Notes under the pieces: generated by a model | What the model was told of the DNA's origin: nothing | Databases searched by the model: none | Seen by the model: the letters and a program-made list of their open reading frames with translations, nothing else | Origin: Tumidithrix helvetica | GTDB lineage: Bacteria; Cyanobacteriota; Cyanobacteriia; Pseudanabaenales; Pseudanabaenaceae | DNA length: 64,000 nt | Assembly (NCBI RefSeq): GCF_965232925.1 | Contig: NZ_CBDDRA010000009.1 | Span: forward strand, 62,001-126,000 | Direction: 5' to 3' | Position numbers and translations under genes: made by a program | Shown here: piece by piece, positions 1 through 9,180 of the stretch | Position numbering within the stretch: position 1 is the stretch's first letter | Layout of the letters: the number at the start of each line of letters is the position of its first letter

Positions 1-207
1 AGGCTTTGACATTGGCAGTACGACAGGCACACCAATTCTCACACCCAATCAAGTCGATACACTGACGCATTCCTCAAACTCCTCCAACATTTTTGTACTC
101 TCATCAGGCGGAGTCAACGCCTACACAGCAGGAAACGACTACGCCAGAATAGTCGGTTGGACTTCGCAAAGTACCAATCCAGCCAAATTTGACCGTCTCA
201 AAGTTGC
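1..207 (+). repeat. Direct repeat, copy 1 (copy 2 at 2890-3096)
   Basis: Bases 1-207 align without gaps to 2890-3096. I count four mismatches, all at third codon positions and all synonymous. The identity ends sharply at base 207. This marks a recent duplication or gene conversion inside RTX-type coding sequence. Confidence 0.9.
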
Positions 208-244
208 TTCCTCTCAGACGAAGGTTATGTTAAGGCTGAATTAA
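2..244 (+). pseudogene. 3' fragment of an RTX-type protein paralogous to the gene at 1370
   Basis: An open frame enters from the left edge and ends at TAA 242-244. Its first 68 or so codons match residues 507-575 of the large RTX protein encoded at 1370-4912, with only synonymous differences. After base 207 the similarity stops abruptly and about a dozen unrelated codons lead to the stop, so the Calx-beta and C-terminal RTX parts of the paralogue are absent. It is either the truncated end of a neighbouring RTX gene or a decayed copy. The part left of the window would decide which. Confidence 0.6.
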
Positions 245-357
245 ATATAATTTTTGATTAATTTTCCTGAGATAAAAGTGGTAATGTGGAGTGGATCGCT
301 GATGGTTGCGTTGCATACAATTACCCTGTAAACAACGCAACTTTGAATAGGTAAACC

Positions 358-1368
358 ATGAAAAGATTTCAAGTTAAACTTCGGCGTTCTTCAATAAAAA
401 AAAGATGGTTGATTGTAATTTTATTACTTATTCTAGTAATAGCTACAGGGCAAATGGGCATCGAGAATGCATTGTCTGAGAATAGAACTCAACCTAGTTA
501 CAATCCAACTGATCTCAAACAATGGTTAGAGACTGGCTCTTGTATAAACTGCAATCTGCGAGGAGTTAATCTAAGTGGCAAAAAGGCTTTCAGCCGTTTT
601 GTGAAACGGGAAGATACTTTTTCAAGAGTAGTAGAAACGGGTGAACTTTATCTAGATCGAAGAGCAATAGGGAATAGTATGAATCTTGGCGGCTCCGATC
701 TCAGTGGCGCAAACTTCAGCAATGTCGATTTAAGTGGTGCTAACTTTTCAGGCGCAAAACTTGTTGGCACTAACTTTCGTGGTGCTAAGCTTCATGAAAT
801 ACAGCTTGGAAGTGCCGATCTACGAGATGCTGATTTTACAAATGCCGATATGAGGTACGTCCAAATTTCATATGCTCAAAGTGTTCCCTTTGCAAAGTTG
901 GCTCGCAAGTGGGTGCTGATTTGGGAACTTTTCCATGTTGGAGCTTATGGGCGTGACCTTAGTAATGAGGATTTTAGCTATGCCATTTTTGAACCAACCC
1001 CTCCTCACTCAGAATCACGGATGTTCCCTAATTTTACTGGAGCAAATCTTAAGGGTTCCACTTTTAAGGGATCTACGTTAAATGACTGTAATTTCAGGAT
1101 GGCAAATCTACAGAATGTTGACTTATCTGAGGCGAAAATACAATCGGCTAATTTTCGTGAAGCCGATTTAAGACACGCAAGCTTCAAAGGCACTCTTGCA
1201 GTTGGATTAGACTTCAGTAATGCAGATCTGAGAGACTCTAATTTTGAGAGATTTGTGGGAGCACTAAAAATCCAAGGGGCAAAATTAGATGGAGTAAAGT
1301 GTGGAAGTAAGAAAACTGGTGAGAGCTGTTTCCTCTCAAAACAATTTATTATAGATAAGGAGAACTAA
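358..1368 (+). CDS. Pentapeptide-repeat protein with N-terminal membrane anchor
   Basis: A 336-residue protein. Residues about 15-35 form a basic-then-hydrophobic segment that could be a signal anchor or uncleaved signal peptide. From about residue 60, and strongly from about 110, the sequence follows the A(D/N)LXX pentapeptide pattern (for example SGANF, RGAKL, RDADF, TNADM, HASF), which folds as a right-handed quadrilateral beta-helix. Two repeat blocks are separated by a non-repeat insert of about 40 residues around 180-220. Two Cys (CINC) precede the first repeats and two more lie near the C-terminus, possibly a disulphide cap. The stop is one base before the ATG of the following RTX gene, whose ribosome site lies inside this gene, so the two are probably co-transcribed. 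The molecular role is unknown. Confidence 0.85.
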   Translation: MKRFQVKLRRSSIKKRWLIVILLLILVIATGQMGIENALSENRTQPSYNPTDLKQWLETGSCINCNLRGVNLSGKKAFSRFVKREDTFSRVVETGELYLDRRAIGNSMNLGGSDLSGANFSNVDLSGANFSGAKLVGTNFRGAKLHEIQLGSADLRDADFTNADMRYVQISYAQSVPFAKLARKWVLIWELFHVGAYGRDLSNEDFSYAIFEPTPPHSESRMFPNFTGANLKGSTFKGSTLNDCNFRMANLQNVDLSEAKIQSANFREADLRHASFKGTLAVGLDFSNADLRDSNFERFVGALKIQGAKLDGVKCGSKKTGESCFLSKQFIIDKEN

Positions 1369-1369
1369 A

Positions 1370-4300
1370 ATGGCTTTTAGCATCGACATCGATTTTGATT
1401 ATTTCTATCAACTCAATCCATCGCCTCTTTTTGACCCTAGTACACCAGATGGACAGAAAGCGCGTGCAACAGTTGTGAAAGCCGCAAATGACTGGGCGCA
1501 GTATATTGCCAGCGATTTTATTGATGTCCCTCAGGGAACTAATGTAAAAGTTGCTAACACAGGAGATATTGACTTCCCGAACCCTAATAATCAATCAACA
1601 ATTACTCTTTCTACTCCAATTCAAGACATTAGGATTTTTATTGGGACAAGAACTAGGGATAGGAATGACATTAACATAGCCCAAACTGCAACTGGTGATG
1701 TTCTCAAGCCTCAAAACATTTCGAGTACTGATAACAACGACTATGATTTCTGGAATGCTGCCAGAAATGGGATTAATCGTCAACCTGCCGTAGGCTCTAT
1801 TACATTTAGTTCTACTAAACTATTCCAAGTTGACTATTCCAAGCCAGTTAATGACTCACAGTACGATCTTTACACAGTTGCTTTACATGAAATCTTTCAT
1901 ATTTTGGCTGCTGAGCGTAACGGGTTCCTATCTAACAAGCCTGCTCTTGCGTATGATGTGAATCTGAAAACTGGAACTACTTTCCTTGGAAGTAATGTAA
2001 CTTCGGTTGTACCTTTAGCTAATGGAAGAAAAATTACATCCGCTACAGATAGTCACTTTGTCCCTGGGACGACAAGTCCCCCTGTAGGAGGTGGAAACCC
2101 TCTGATACCTGAGTTACTTGTTCCTAGCTATCCTCCAGGTTCTAGAAAAGTTATTTCTCAGTTGGACTTAGCAGTATTAGCAGATGTTGGTTACAAGATT
2201 ATCAATGCTGGGTTCACCCCTACATCAATTAGCCTTACAGCGCCAGTCCCTCTTCTTCTTGTCTCTGGCTACTCTATAGCAGGTACTCCTGATGCCGACA
2301 TCATTAACGGCAACATAGGCGACGATACTCTTGCAGGTGGACCTGGCAACGACGCACTCAGTGGAGGTGATGGCAACGACAACTTGTATGGAGGGATTGG
2401 AAACGATACGATGACTGGTGGGTTAGGCGATGACACCTACTATGTGGATAGCATTGATGATAAAGTGACAGAGCAGGCAAGCGAAGGGAATGACACTATT
2501 GTAGTTAAGGCTCTATCGGGAAACTTGAGTGTATTTAATTTCTTTGTAGACCCCGCAAATCGTCAAAATGTAGAACAGATTATCGACCTTACTAACAAAA
2601 AGCTTGCTTTATCTGGTGGGAACAACAACACAGATACGAATGCCATAATCTCTCTGTACTCATCTGATAAAAATGGTTGGGAAGTGACAACGTTTCCAGG
2701 CGGTAATGACGACATTAAAACTAAAGGGTTAGGCAACACTACAGTTTCCGCAGGCGATGGGAATGACACCATTTTCGGTGGCGATGGAAACGATCGCCTC
2801 TCTGGTGATGCAGGTGACGACATCCTCGTAGGTGGCAGCGGAAGTGACACTATTTTTGGCGGAAGTAGTAGCGGCTTCAATACACTCGTAGGCTTTGACA
2901 TAGGCAGCACGACAGGCACACCAATTCTCACACCCAACCAAGTCGATACGCTGACGCATTCCTCAAACTCCTCCAACATTTTTGTACTCTCATCAGGCGG
3001 AGTCAACGCCTACACAGCAGGAAACGACTACGCCAGAATAGTCGGTTGGACTTCGCAAAGTACCAATCCAGCCAAATTTGACCGTCTCAAAGTTGCCCCC
3101 GGCACAACAGTCGTTAATGGAGTCGATCAATTTGGACAAACTGCACTAAATATTAGAGATCCTAGTGGTGAAGTCATAGCACACCTCGTAGGAGAAACCA
3201 CATCAAGCTTCTCCACAAGTTCGTTCGTTTTCGATAACGATGTCAATATCTTTCCGCTTACCGAAACCATCACAGAAAATGCCCCCAGTGGTTCGGCATT
3301 TCGTATAAGCAGAGCAGGCTCCACAACTTCTGCATTAACCGTAAATTACACAATTAGCACTGGTTTAGGGCAAGCAGCTCAGGGCCCAGACTACAATGCC
3401 AACTTCACGGGCAGCATCACGATTGCCGCAGGCAGTGCCTTTGTCGATTTACCCCTCTCTCTAATCAATGATTTCATTATCGAAGACATTGAGGATATCT
3501 CTCTAAACCTTACACCCTCTGGCTCATATAGCCTTGGAATCTTATCTGAGGCAATACTATCGATTATCGACGACGATCGCGTCAATCTTTCTGTAAATAC
3601 CACAACAGCAAGTGAAAACGGTCAAACCGTAATTACGCTAACTGCCACAAATTCAGGCACTGTAGTTGGAGATCAGACCGTTGATATATTTTACTCAGGT
3701 ACAGGCATCGATGCCAATGACTTTACAGGCACAATTCCCACTCAAATCACCATTCTTAATGGGCAAACCACTGGTTCCGTTTCCTTTGTGGTTAACTACG
3801 ACACAATTACCGAAGGAACAGAAATCGCAACCTTTACCATTGACAACCCCACAATAGGAATTGCCTTGGGAAGCACGACTAGCCAAACTGTAAGCATTTC
3901 AGATAGTCGCCTTAAAATGAACGTGAATGGAACCTCTGGAAATGATACGTTTACATTGGGAACAAATCCAGCCCTATTTCAATATCAACCAGGCGATTCT
4001 GTATTTGGCTTGGCGGGAGATGATACCTATGCGATCGATACTAATTATCCAGTTCAAATCTTTGAAAACGCTGGTGCTGCTTGGGGCATCGATACTGTCC
4101 AATCTTTAGTCTCCTTTAATCTGCAATATACACCTAATGTTGAGAATCTTACGCTTACAGGATCTAGCAATATCGAAGGTCGCGGGAATACTTCTAGTAA
4201 TGTAATCATAGGAAACTCAGGGAATAACTTGCTGACCGCAAGTACAAATGCGGCGGATGGTCAGGTTGACATACTCCAAGGGGGGGTAGGCAATGACACC

Positions 4301-4912
4301 TATTATGTTTACGAAGATTACAATCTAGATAAAGCGATCGATACAGTTGGAACAAATCTGATTTATGCCTATAACACCAACTACGATATGGGTGGTACGA
4401 CAGCAGATTTAGTTGATATTCGCCTTTATCAGGGAACTGGCATTATTGGAGGCGGCACGAGTACAGCTAACTATATTTCTGGAAATGCTCAAGCCAATAT
4501 ACTCAGAGGTTATGGCGGCAATGACACGATCGCTGGTGGGGCTGGAAATGACTTCATTGACGGTGGGGCTGGGAACGATGCACTCGCAGGAAACAACTTA
4601 GGTCCAACGAGTATAACTGAGCAAGACACTTTAAAAGGTGGTACTGGAGCCGATGCATTTGTTCTCGGTTATGGAACCAGTATCTTTTATTTGGGCGGAG
4701 GAGCAAACGACTTTACGTCGATTCAAGACTTTAACCCTACAGCAGAGGGCGATCGCATTTATCTTGGGGGAGGACCTAGCGGAGGCTATACGCTCAACAA
4801 CCTCAGTGGTGGAAATTACGATCTGCTCCGCACCTCAGGTGCAGACTTGATTGCTAAAATCACGGTTACAGATGGTTCTGCTCTGACGCTTTCGTCTAGT
4901 TTCTTTGGCTAG
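1370..4912 (+). CDS. Large secreted RTX / Calx-beta protein with N-terminal HExxH metalloprotease-like region
   Basis: A 1180-residue protein starting at ATG 1370, with AAGGAG about 9 bases upstream inside the preceding gene. The N-terminal 300 residues contain HEIFH at 173-177, a zinc-metallopeptidase signature. The serralysin Gly and third His at the usual spacing are absent; H229 (DSHF) could be the third ligand. Residues about 305-360, 460-505 and 850-1150 carry glycine/aspartate-rich RTX nonapeptides that bind calcium outside the cell. Residues about 624-734 and 737-846 resemble two Calx-beta domains. There is no N-terminal signal peptide, which fits C-terminal, type I (HlyB/D/TolC-like) secretion, but no such exporter lies in the window. 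Protease activity is inferred only from the motif. It could equally be a cell-surface adhesin or S-layer-like protein. Confidence 0.85.
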   Translation: MAFSIDIDFDYFYQLNPSPLFDPSTPDGQKARATVVKAANDWAQYIASDFIDVPQGTNVKVANTGDIDFPNPNNQSTITLSTPIQDIRIFIGTRTRDRNDINIAQTATGDVLKPQNISSTDNNDYDFWNAARNGINRQPAVGSITFSSTKLFQVDYSKPVNDSQYDLYTVALHEIFHILAAERNGFLSNKPALAYDVNLKTGTTFLGSNVTSVVPLANGRKITSATDSHFVPGTTSPPVGGGNPLIPELLVPSYPPGSRKVISQLDLAVLADVGYKIINAGFTPTSISLTAPVPLLLVSGYSIAGTPDADIINGNIGDDTLAGGPGNDALSGGDGNDNLYGGIGNDTMTGGLGDDTYYVDSIDDKVTEQASEGNDTIVVKALSGNLSVFNFFVDPANRQNVEQIIDLTNKKLALSGGNNNTDTNAIISLYSSDKNGWEVTTFPGGNDDIKTKGLGNTTVSAGDGNDTIFGGDGNDRLSGDAGDDILVGGSGSDTIFGGSSSGFNTLVGFDIGSTTGTPILTPNQVDTLTHSSNSSNIFVLSSGGVNAYTAGNDYARIVGWTSQSTNPAKFDRLKVAPGTTVVNGVDQFGQTALNIRDPSGEVIAHLVGETTSSFSTSSFVFDNDVNIFPLTETITENAPSGSAFRISRAGSTTSALTVNYTISTGLGQAAQGPDYNANFTGSITIAAGSAFVDLPLSLINDFIIEDIEDISLNLTPSGSYSLGILSEAILSIIDDDRVNLSVNTTTASENGQTVITLTATNSGTVVGDQTVDIFYSGTGIDANDFTGTIPTQITILNGQTTGSVSFVVNYDTITEGTEIATFTIDNPTIGIALGSTTSQTVSISDSRLKMNVNGTSGNDTFTLGTNPALFQYQPGDSVFGLAGDDTYAIDTNYPVQIFENAGAAWGIDTVQSLVSFNLQYTPNVENLTLTGSSNIEGRGNTSSNVIIGNSGNNLLTASTNAADGQVDILQGGVGNDTYYVYEDYNLDKAIDTVGTNLIYAYNTNYDMGGTTADLVDIRLYQGTGIIGGGTSTANYISGNAQANILRGYGGNDTIAGGAGNDFIDGGAGNDALAGNNLGPTSITEQDTLKGGTGADAFVLGYGTSIFYLGGGANDFTSIQDFNPTAEGDRIYLGGGPSGGYTLNNLSGGNYDLLRTSGADLIAKITVTDGSALTLSSSFFG
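2890..3096 (+). repeat. Direct repeat, copy 2 (copy 1 at 1-207)
   Basis: This internal segment of the large RTX gene codes for the stretch between its second RTX block and the first Calx-beta-like domain. It is about 98% identical to the left edge of the window. Confidence 0.9.
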
Positions 4913-5328
4913 TTTCTGATTGCCAAGCTAAAGAATTCATCGTAGTTGTAATTTCCCTCTGCTTAATCCCTCAGATTTGTCAGAGGGATTTTTGTTTTTA
5001 TAGTTCTAGCATTTTAAAAAAAAGATGCGTTGCCTCATTTTTTTTAAAAACCGCGCTCAGCACGGAATCTAAAATCTGATCTGTCGCAAATATTTAGGAA
5101 ATCGGTATTACCTCCGAAGGACAGGTAGAAGTTCTCAATGGATAGTTGTCTCGGGGTGGAACGACAATACATAAAATTTCACTTGTCCAAGGGTTTTGCT
5201 TGTTTTGGGCGCTTTTTCTTGTACTTTATCAGTTCTCGAGATCTTTGAAAACCTTTTGGTTTGTCTGTTTGAACTTTTTTCAGCAAACCCTAATTAGGTT
5301 GAAGATCGAGAAAGGTAGATTATGAAAC
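4913..5328. other. Intergenic region between convergent genes
   Basis: Apart from the terminator at 4965-5000, I see no coding sequence, RNA gene or clear repeat here. The RTX gene ends into it from the left and the small membrane-protein gene from the right. Confidence 0.6.
4965..5000 (+). terminator. Rho-independent terminator after the RTX gene
   Basis: A perfect 8-bp stem (AATCCCTC at 4965-4972 with GAGGGATT at 4983-4990), a 10-base loop and a T-rich tract (TTTTTGTTTTT) lie about 50 bases after the RTX stop codon. Confidence 0.85.
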
Positions 5329-5637
5329 TTACCGATTCCAAAGCTTTACGCCTAGGAAATAGAGAAAGATTCCCCAAAGCAGACTATTCAAAGGCAATGT
5401 TACGATCGCCAAAATATCGCTCAAAGTCTTAGGCAGATGACCCAAAGACTTAGAAAAGAGGATTAAAAGCCAGCCTAGGGGAAAGAAAAAGATGTATGAA
5501 AGCAGATCTAAAAAGCGATCGCCTAGAGATGCATTGCTAAAGTATTCTCCCCCTTTAGCTAGGTTCCAAATGACAAGGAACAGCGAAAAGAGCAAATGAA
5601 CCAGCGAAATCCCCAAAACGATCGACTTTCTTTTCAT
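5329..5637 (-). CDS. Small hydrophobic membrane protein of unknown function
   Basis: A 102-residue protein with a short basic N-terminus (MKRKS) and three predicted membrane segments at about residues 7-27, 45-62 and 75-97. I recognise no family. It begins 11 bp after the stop of the seryl-tRNA synthetase gene, so it is probably the distal cistron of that transcript. The coding call rests on a clean hydrophobic pattern and close spacing. Confidence 0.55.
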   Translation of the reverse strand: MKRKSIVLGISLVHLLFSLFLVIWNLAKGGEYFSNASLGDRFLDLLSYIFFFPLGWLLILFSKSLGHLPKTLSDILAIVTLPLNSLLWGIFLYFLGVKLWNR

Positions 5638-5648
5638 CGCTTCAGAGC

Positions 5649-6929
5649 CTAAAGATACTCCCTGCCCATAATTGGTTGTAGGACTTCAGGTAGCTTGATA
5701 CGACCATCGGGTTCTTGATAGTTTTCCAAAATTGCCGTCATGGTTCTACCTACAGCCAAGCCCGATCCATTGAGCGTGTGCAGGAATTCCGTTCCTTTTT
5801 TGCCCTTGCTCTTAAAGCGTAAATTGGCTCGACGGGCTTGAAAATCTCCAAAATTCGAGCAGCTAGAAATCTCGCGATATTGACTTGCCGAAGGTAGCCA
5901 TACCTCAAGGTCATAACACTTTGCCGCACCAAAACCGATATCGCCCGTACAGAGTTCGACCACACGATAGGGAAGCTTTAACGCTTGCAAAATCGCTTCC
6001 GCATCTTCTACTAGGCTCTCATGCTCTTGGGCAGAGGTATCGGGATGCACAAACTTGACCAATTCCACTTTATTGAACTGGTGTAAGCGAATCAGTCCTC
6101 TGGTATCTCGCCCATAGCTCCCTGCCTCTCGTCGGAAGCAAGGCGTGAAAGAACAGTGGCGAATCGGAAGCGTCTCCCCATCGAGAACCTCATCGCGATA
6201 CAGATTCGTTACAGGGACTTCTGCGGTGGGAATTAACCAGAGATCGTCTTCAGCGCACTTAAATGAATCTTCGGCGAACTTAGGTAACTGCCCCGTACCG
6301 GTCATGCTGGCAGTATTCACCAATACAGGTGGAAGTACTTCGATATAGCCCTTAGCCGTATGGGTATTGAGCATAAACGTAGTAATCGCGCGTTCTAGTT
6401 GTGCCCCTGCACCCAAAAGGGTCACAAATCGCGTCTGGGCAATTTTGACAGCACGTTCAAAGTTGACAATCCCTAGTTTTTCAGCAATTTCCCAATGGGG
6501 CAAGATATCTGTTCGCGTCGATTTATATTCATCGCCCCAGCGCCGCACTTCCACATTGTCGTTTTCGCTTTTGCCGACGGGTGTGGTTTGGCTCGGTAAG
6601 TTGGGAATGTCTAAGAGGAGTCGATCGATTTGGTCGCGCAGGGATTTTTCTTGGGGTTCTAGACCTGCAATTTCCTGCTTGATCTGATTTGCCCGTTCTT
6701 TAAGGGTTTGGATTTCTTGCTCTTGCCCGCTAGAAGCCGATCTCATCATTTGTCCTACCTGTTTGCCAATTTCATTGCTTTCGGCCTGTAGGTGCGATCG
6801 CTTTGTCTCTAATAAACGAATTTCTCGATCGATCTCGACAATTTTGCCAATATCGTGATCGCCACCTCTAAGATTAAGGCGGGCTTGGACTTGCTCGGGC
6901 TGCGATCGAATTTGCTTGATATCTAACAC
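5649..6929 (-). CDS. serS: Seryl-tRNA synthetase
   Basis: A 426-residue class II aminoacyl-tRNA synthetase that charges tRNA-Ser (and tRNA-Sec where present) with serine in the cytosol. The N-terminal 110 residues form the long antiparallel coiled-coil arm that contacts the tRNA variable arm. Motif 2 is visible as FRREAGSYGRDTRGL, and motif 3 as SGLAVGRTMTAILENYQ near the C-terminus. Length and domain order are normal for bacterial SerRS. The start MLDIKQIR is typical of the family. Confidence 0.97.
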   Translation of the reverse strand: MLDIKQIRSQPEQVQARLNLRGGDHDIGKIVEIDREIRLLETKRSHLQAESNEIGKQVGQMMRSASSGQEQEIQTLKERANQIKQEIAGLEPQEKSLRDQIDRLLLDIPNLPSQTTPVGKSENDNVEVRRWGDEYKSTRTDILPHWEIAEKLGIVNFERAVKIAQTRFVTLLGAGAQLERAITTFMLNTHTAKGYIEVLPPVLVNTASMTGTGQLPKFAEDSFKCAEDDLWLIPTAEVPVTNLYRDEVLDGETLPIRHCSFTPCFRREAGSYGRDTRGLIRLHQFNKVELVKFVHPDTSAQEHESLVEDAEAILQALKLPYRVVELCTGDIGFGAAKCYDLEVWLPSASQYREISSCSNFGDFQARRANLRFKSKGKKGTEFLHTLNGSGLAVGRTMTAILENYQEPDGRIKLPEVLQPIMGREYL

Positions 6930-6989
6930 GAACTTCTAAACTTTTCCTTGTAAACTTTTTTAGATGTAACCACTTTATCGCAAACAATA

Positions 6990-7015
6990 AAAAGAGCGCA
7001 CTACTGCACGCTCTT
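6990..7015 (-). terminator. Terminator of the HLIP gene
   Basis: On the minus strand AAGAGCG and CGCTCTT form a 7-bp stem (6992-6998 with 7009-7015) followed by TTTTATT. It lies about 80 bases past the HLIP stop codon and ahead of serS, which would make the HLIP gene its own transcript. Confidence 0.65.
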
Positions 7016-7093
7016 GAATGGAATTTTGTTTTGATATTTCATTTTTACATCTCTTTGGGTTTAGACAAAAGAGATACGAGAGAGGTGAGAAAT

Positions 7094-7399
7094 TTAGCTG
7101 GCGCTTTCTTGAGGTGTTGCAGTTTCTTCTAGCTTGACAACCTTGATCGCGTAGTAGCCAACCATTGTTGCGATCGTAAAGCCTGTGAGAAATAGAGCCA
7201 CGAGCAAACCACCAGCACCTGTGATGCCGATCTGAGCCAAGATGCCTTTGCCTGTGACGATTTCATTTGCCAAACCAGCCGCAAAGCCGATCATTGCCAT
7301 GCGTCCATTCCACGTTTCGGCAAAGTTACTAAACCCAATAATGCCATCACCTGTGGGGTTAACGTTAAGCGCTTTTAAATCGATCTTGGTTGCTGTCAT
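7094..7399 (-). CDS. High-light-inducible / chlorophyll a/b-binding-like protein
   Basis: A 101-residue thylakoid protein of the LHC extended family. The chlorophyll-binding helix signature ExxNGRxAMxGF lies at residues 28-39; E28 and R33 would bridge two helices and N31 would ligate chlorophyll. The first membrane helix continues to about residue 50. A second hydrophobic segment at about 58-85 makes it longer than the usual 50-70-residue one-helix HLIPs. Family members bind chlorophyll and carotenoid, quench excess energy and protect photosystem II assembly under strong light. It is monocistronic by context. The exact subtype (HliA-D) cannot be assigned. Confidence 0.88.
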   Translation of the reverse strand: MTATKIDLKALNVNPTGDGIIGFSNFAETWNGRMAMIGFAAGLANEIVTGKGILAQIGITGAGGLLVALFLTGFTIATMVGYYAIKVVKLEETATPQESAS

Positions 7400-7519
7400 G
7401 GTGAGATTTCCTATTCCGTCGTTGCATTTACAAATCTTTATATAATGTTGGCTTTTTTGTAAATAAATGTAAATCTACCGTCAGAAGCATTTCAAACCAA
7501 GGGCTTTTTAAGAAATTGC

Positions 7520-9037
7520 CTAATTGTCCTTGCAAACCTGTAGGCGATAGAACAAGCGATCGATCGTGTTAAATCCTTCCCAATAGCAAAGGCTGGGTAA
7601 ATGACCTTTAGGCGCATCTAAACGGAATGTAAGATCTTGATACTTCAGCCACTTGGGCGATGACGATAGCGCCGAGAGCCAAGATTTTTTTGTCCATCCC
7701 ACGCGATCGCTAAATTTAAGATAGGTCTTTGCTAACTGCCAGTAGTTCTCTTCGGAATAAAGCAGCCCGCCGCCTAAGCCCTCCCAAATTTCTTTTTGTA
7801 CGCTAAAGCTAAAATGTCCGTTGCTATAGGTTGTCCATAGTCGATCGATCGCGAACAACTCAGCACAGGGAAATTTGGTAATGTCCTCTCCCCGTAAGTT
7901 CGATATGTTCTCTTTTTTAGAGATTTTGAGAATTAGATAATTGGTATGTCGATCTGCTTTTTGCCAACTTCCCTTGGCGAGGAATTCCTGTAAAGTAAAA
8001 AATTCCGCATCGTTAACTCCCTTCATGCCCAAGGGCAAAGCATCGGGATCGCCCAGTTGCACTTGAGCTTCAGGAACGGAATTGAGTGTGAGTATAGGAT
8101 TTGCATCGAAATTCGCATTGGGATTCCCTTGGATATTCACCAAAGGGATAGTGTTGGCATAGGGAATCTTTAAATCTTGCAGGATCGCGATCGCGGAGGG
8201 ATAACGTCGTGCGATCGCTCTCTCCAGCATTCGATCTAGAACTCGAACCAGCGTTTCAGAGATCGGTGTAACCACCCGCGATCGCCACATCCATACATCT
8301 TCGCGATCGTTATAGAGGTCAAAGGGTGGAAGATTGGTAAGTAAATGAATGCAAGTAACGCCCAAACTATAGAGGTCGCTTTGAAACACGGCTTTGCCTC
8401 TGGCTTGCTCAGGCGCGACATATTCCGCACTACCGATCGTTGTACCTGTTTTGCCAACCATGGCAGGATCTGCGAACACCTTTGCTGCCCCAAAATCCAC
8501 AAGCACATAGCTTCGATCTTCTTGCCGTTGAATAATATTTTCGGGTTTGATATCGCGATGAATGACGTTGCGATCGTGGATAAACTGAATCACGGGTAGT
8601 AAGTTCGCCAATAAACCCAGAATTTGTTGTTCGTTAAATGCACCAAATTGGGTTAAGGCTTGGCGCAGGTTTTGCCCTTCGATTAGCTCTTGGACTAAAT
8701 ACAGACAGCGATCCTGTTCAAAATAGGCGATTAGCTCTGGAATTTGGGGATGTTTGCCCAATGCTTGCAGTTGCTCTGCTTCTCTTGTAAACAACTCTGT
8801 TGCCTTTTGTAATGCTCGATCGCTCTGCACCTGCGGCAAAAACTGCTTAATCGCACAGAGGCGATCGAACCTGCCCAGATCTACCGCGCGAAAGGTTCGA
8901 CCCATACCCCCTTGGGCGATCGGTGCGATCGCACGGTACAGCCCCTTAAGTACTAACCCAGCCCCACAGGTTTGACAAAACTTTAAACCTTCTGGGTTCT
9001 GCGGCTTTGGACAATAGGGATTGAGGCAGTAGCTCAT
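7520..9037 (-). CDS. Zinc-ribbon Ser/Thr protein kinase with C-terminal GUN4 domain
   Basis: A 505-residue soluble protein. C4, C9, C21 and C24 form an N-terminal zinc ribbon. A Hanks-type kinase domain follows at about residues 35-295, with the catalytic lysine in AIKQF, HRDIKPEN and DFGAAK, plus an activation segment ending GSAEYVAPEQ. After a linker, residues about 335-505 match the GUN4 fold (LQEFLAKGSWQKAD, FPCAELFAIDRLW, FSFSVQKEIW). Stand-alone GUN4 binds protoporphyrin IX and Mg-protoporphyrin and stimulates Mg-chelatase. The fusion suggests a kinase whose activity responds to a tetrapyrrole, but that is inference. No transmembrane segment is visible. Neighbours give no functional hint. 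Confidence 0.93.
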   Translation of the reverse strand: MSYCLNPYCPKPQNPEGLKFCQTCGAGLVLKGLYRAIAPIAQGGMGRTFRAVDLGRFDRLCAIKQFLPQVQSDRALQKATELFTREAEQLQALGKHPQIPELIAYFEQDRCLYLVQELIEGQNLRQALTQFGAFNEQQILGLLANLLPVIQFIHDRNVIHRDIKPENIIQRQEDRSYVLVDFGAAKVFADPAMVGKTGTTIGSAEYVAPEQARGKAVFQSDLYSLGVTCIHLLTNLPPFDLYNDREDVWMWRSRVVTPISETLVRVLDRMLERAIARRYPSAIAILQDLKIPYANTIPLVNIQGNPNANFDANPILTLNSVPEAQVQLGDPDALPLGMKGVNDAEFFTLQEFLAKGSWQKADRHTNYLILKISKKENISNLRGEDITKFPCAELFAIDRLWTTYSNGHFSFSVQKEIWEGLGGGLLYSEENYWQLAKTYLKFSDRVGWTKKSWLSALSSSPKWLKYQDLTFRLDAPKGHLPSLCYWEGFNTIDRLFYRLQVCKDN

Positions 9038-9180
9038 TGCATTGACAAGGTTTTAAGAATCAACTTTCCATTCAGTTTAACGAATGACAAGATTCTACGC
9101 GTACTTATGCGCTCTGGTCTACACAAACGATCCTGCGATCGGTTCGGGCGGAATGTAGGTTGAAGGTAAAGTAAAGGTAA

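Noticed and set aside
7400..7465. Possible promoter of the HLIP gene (TTTACA and TATAAA on the minus strand)
   Set aside because: The spacing is only 15 bases and the region is AT-rich, so I cannot tell it from chance.
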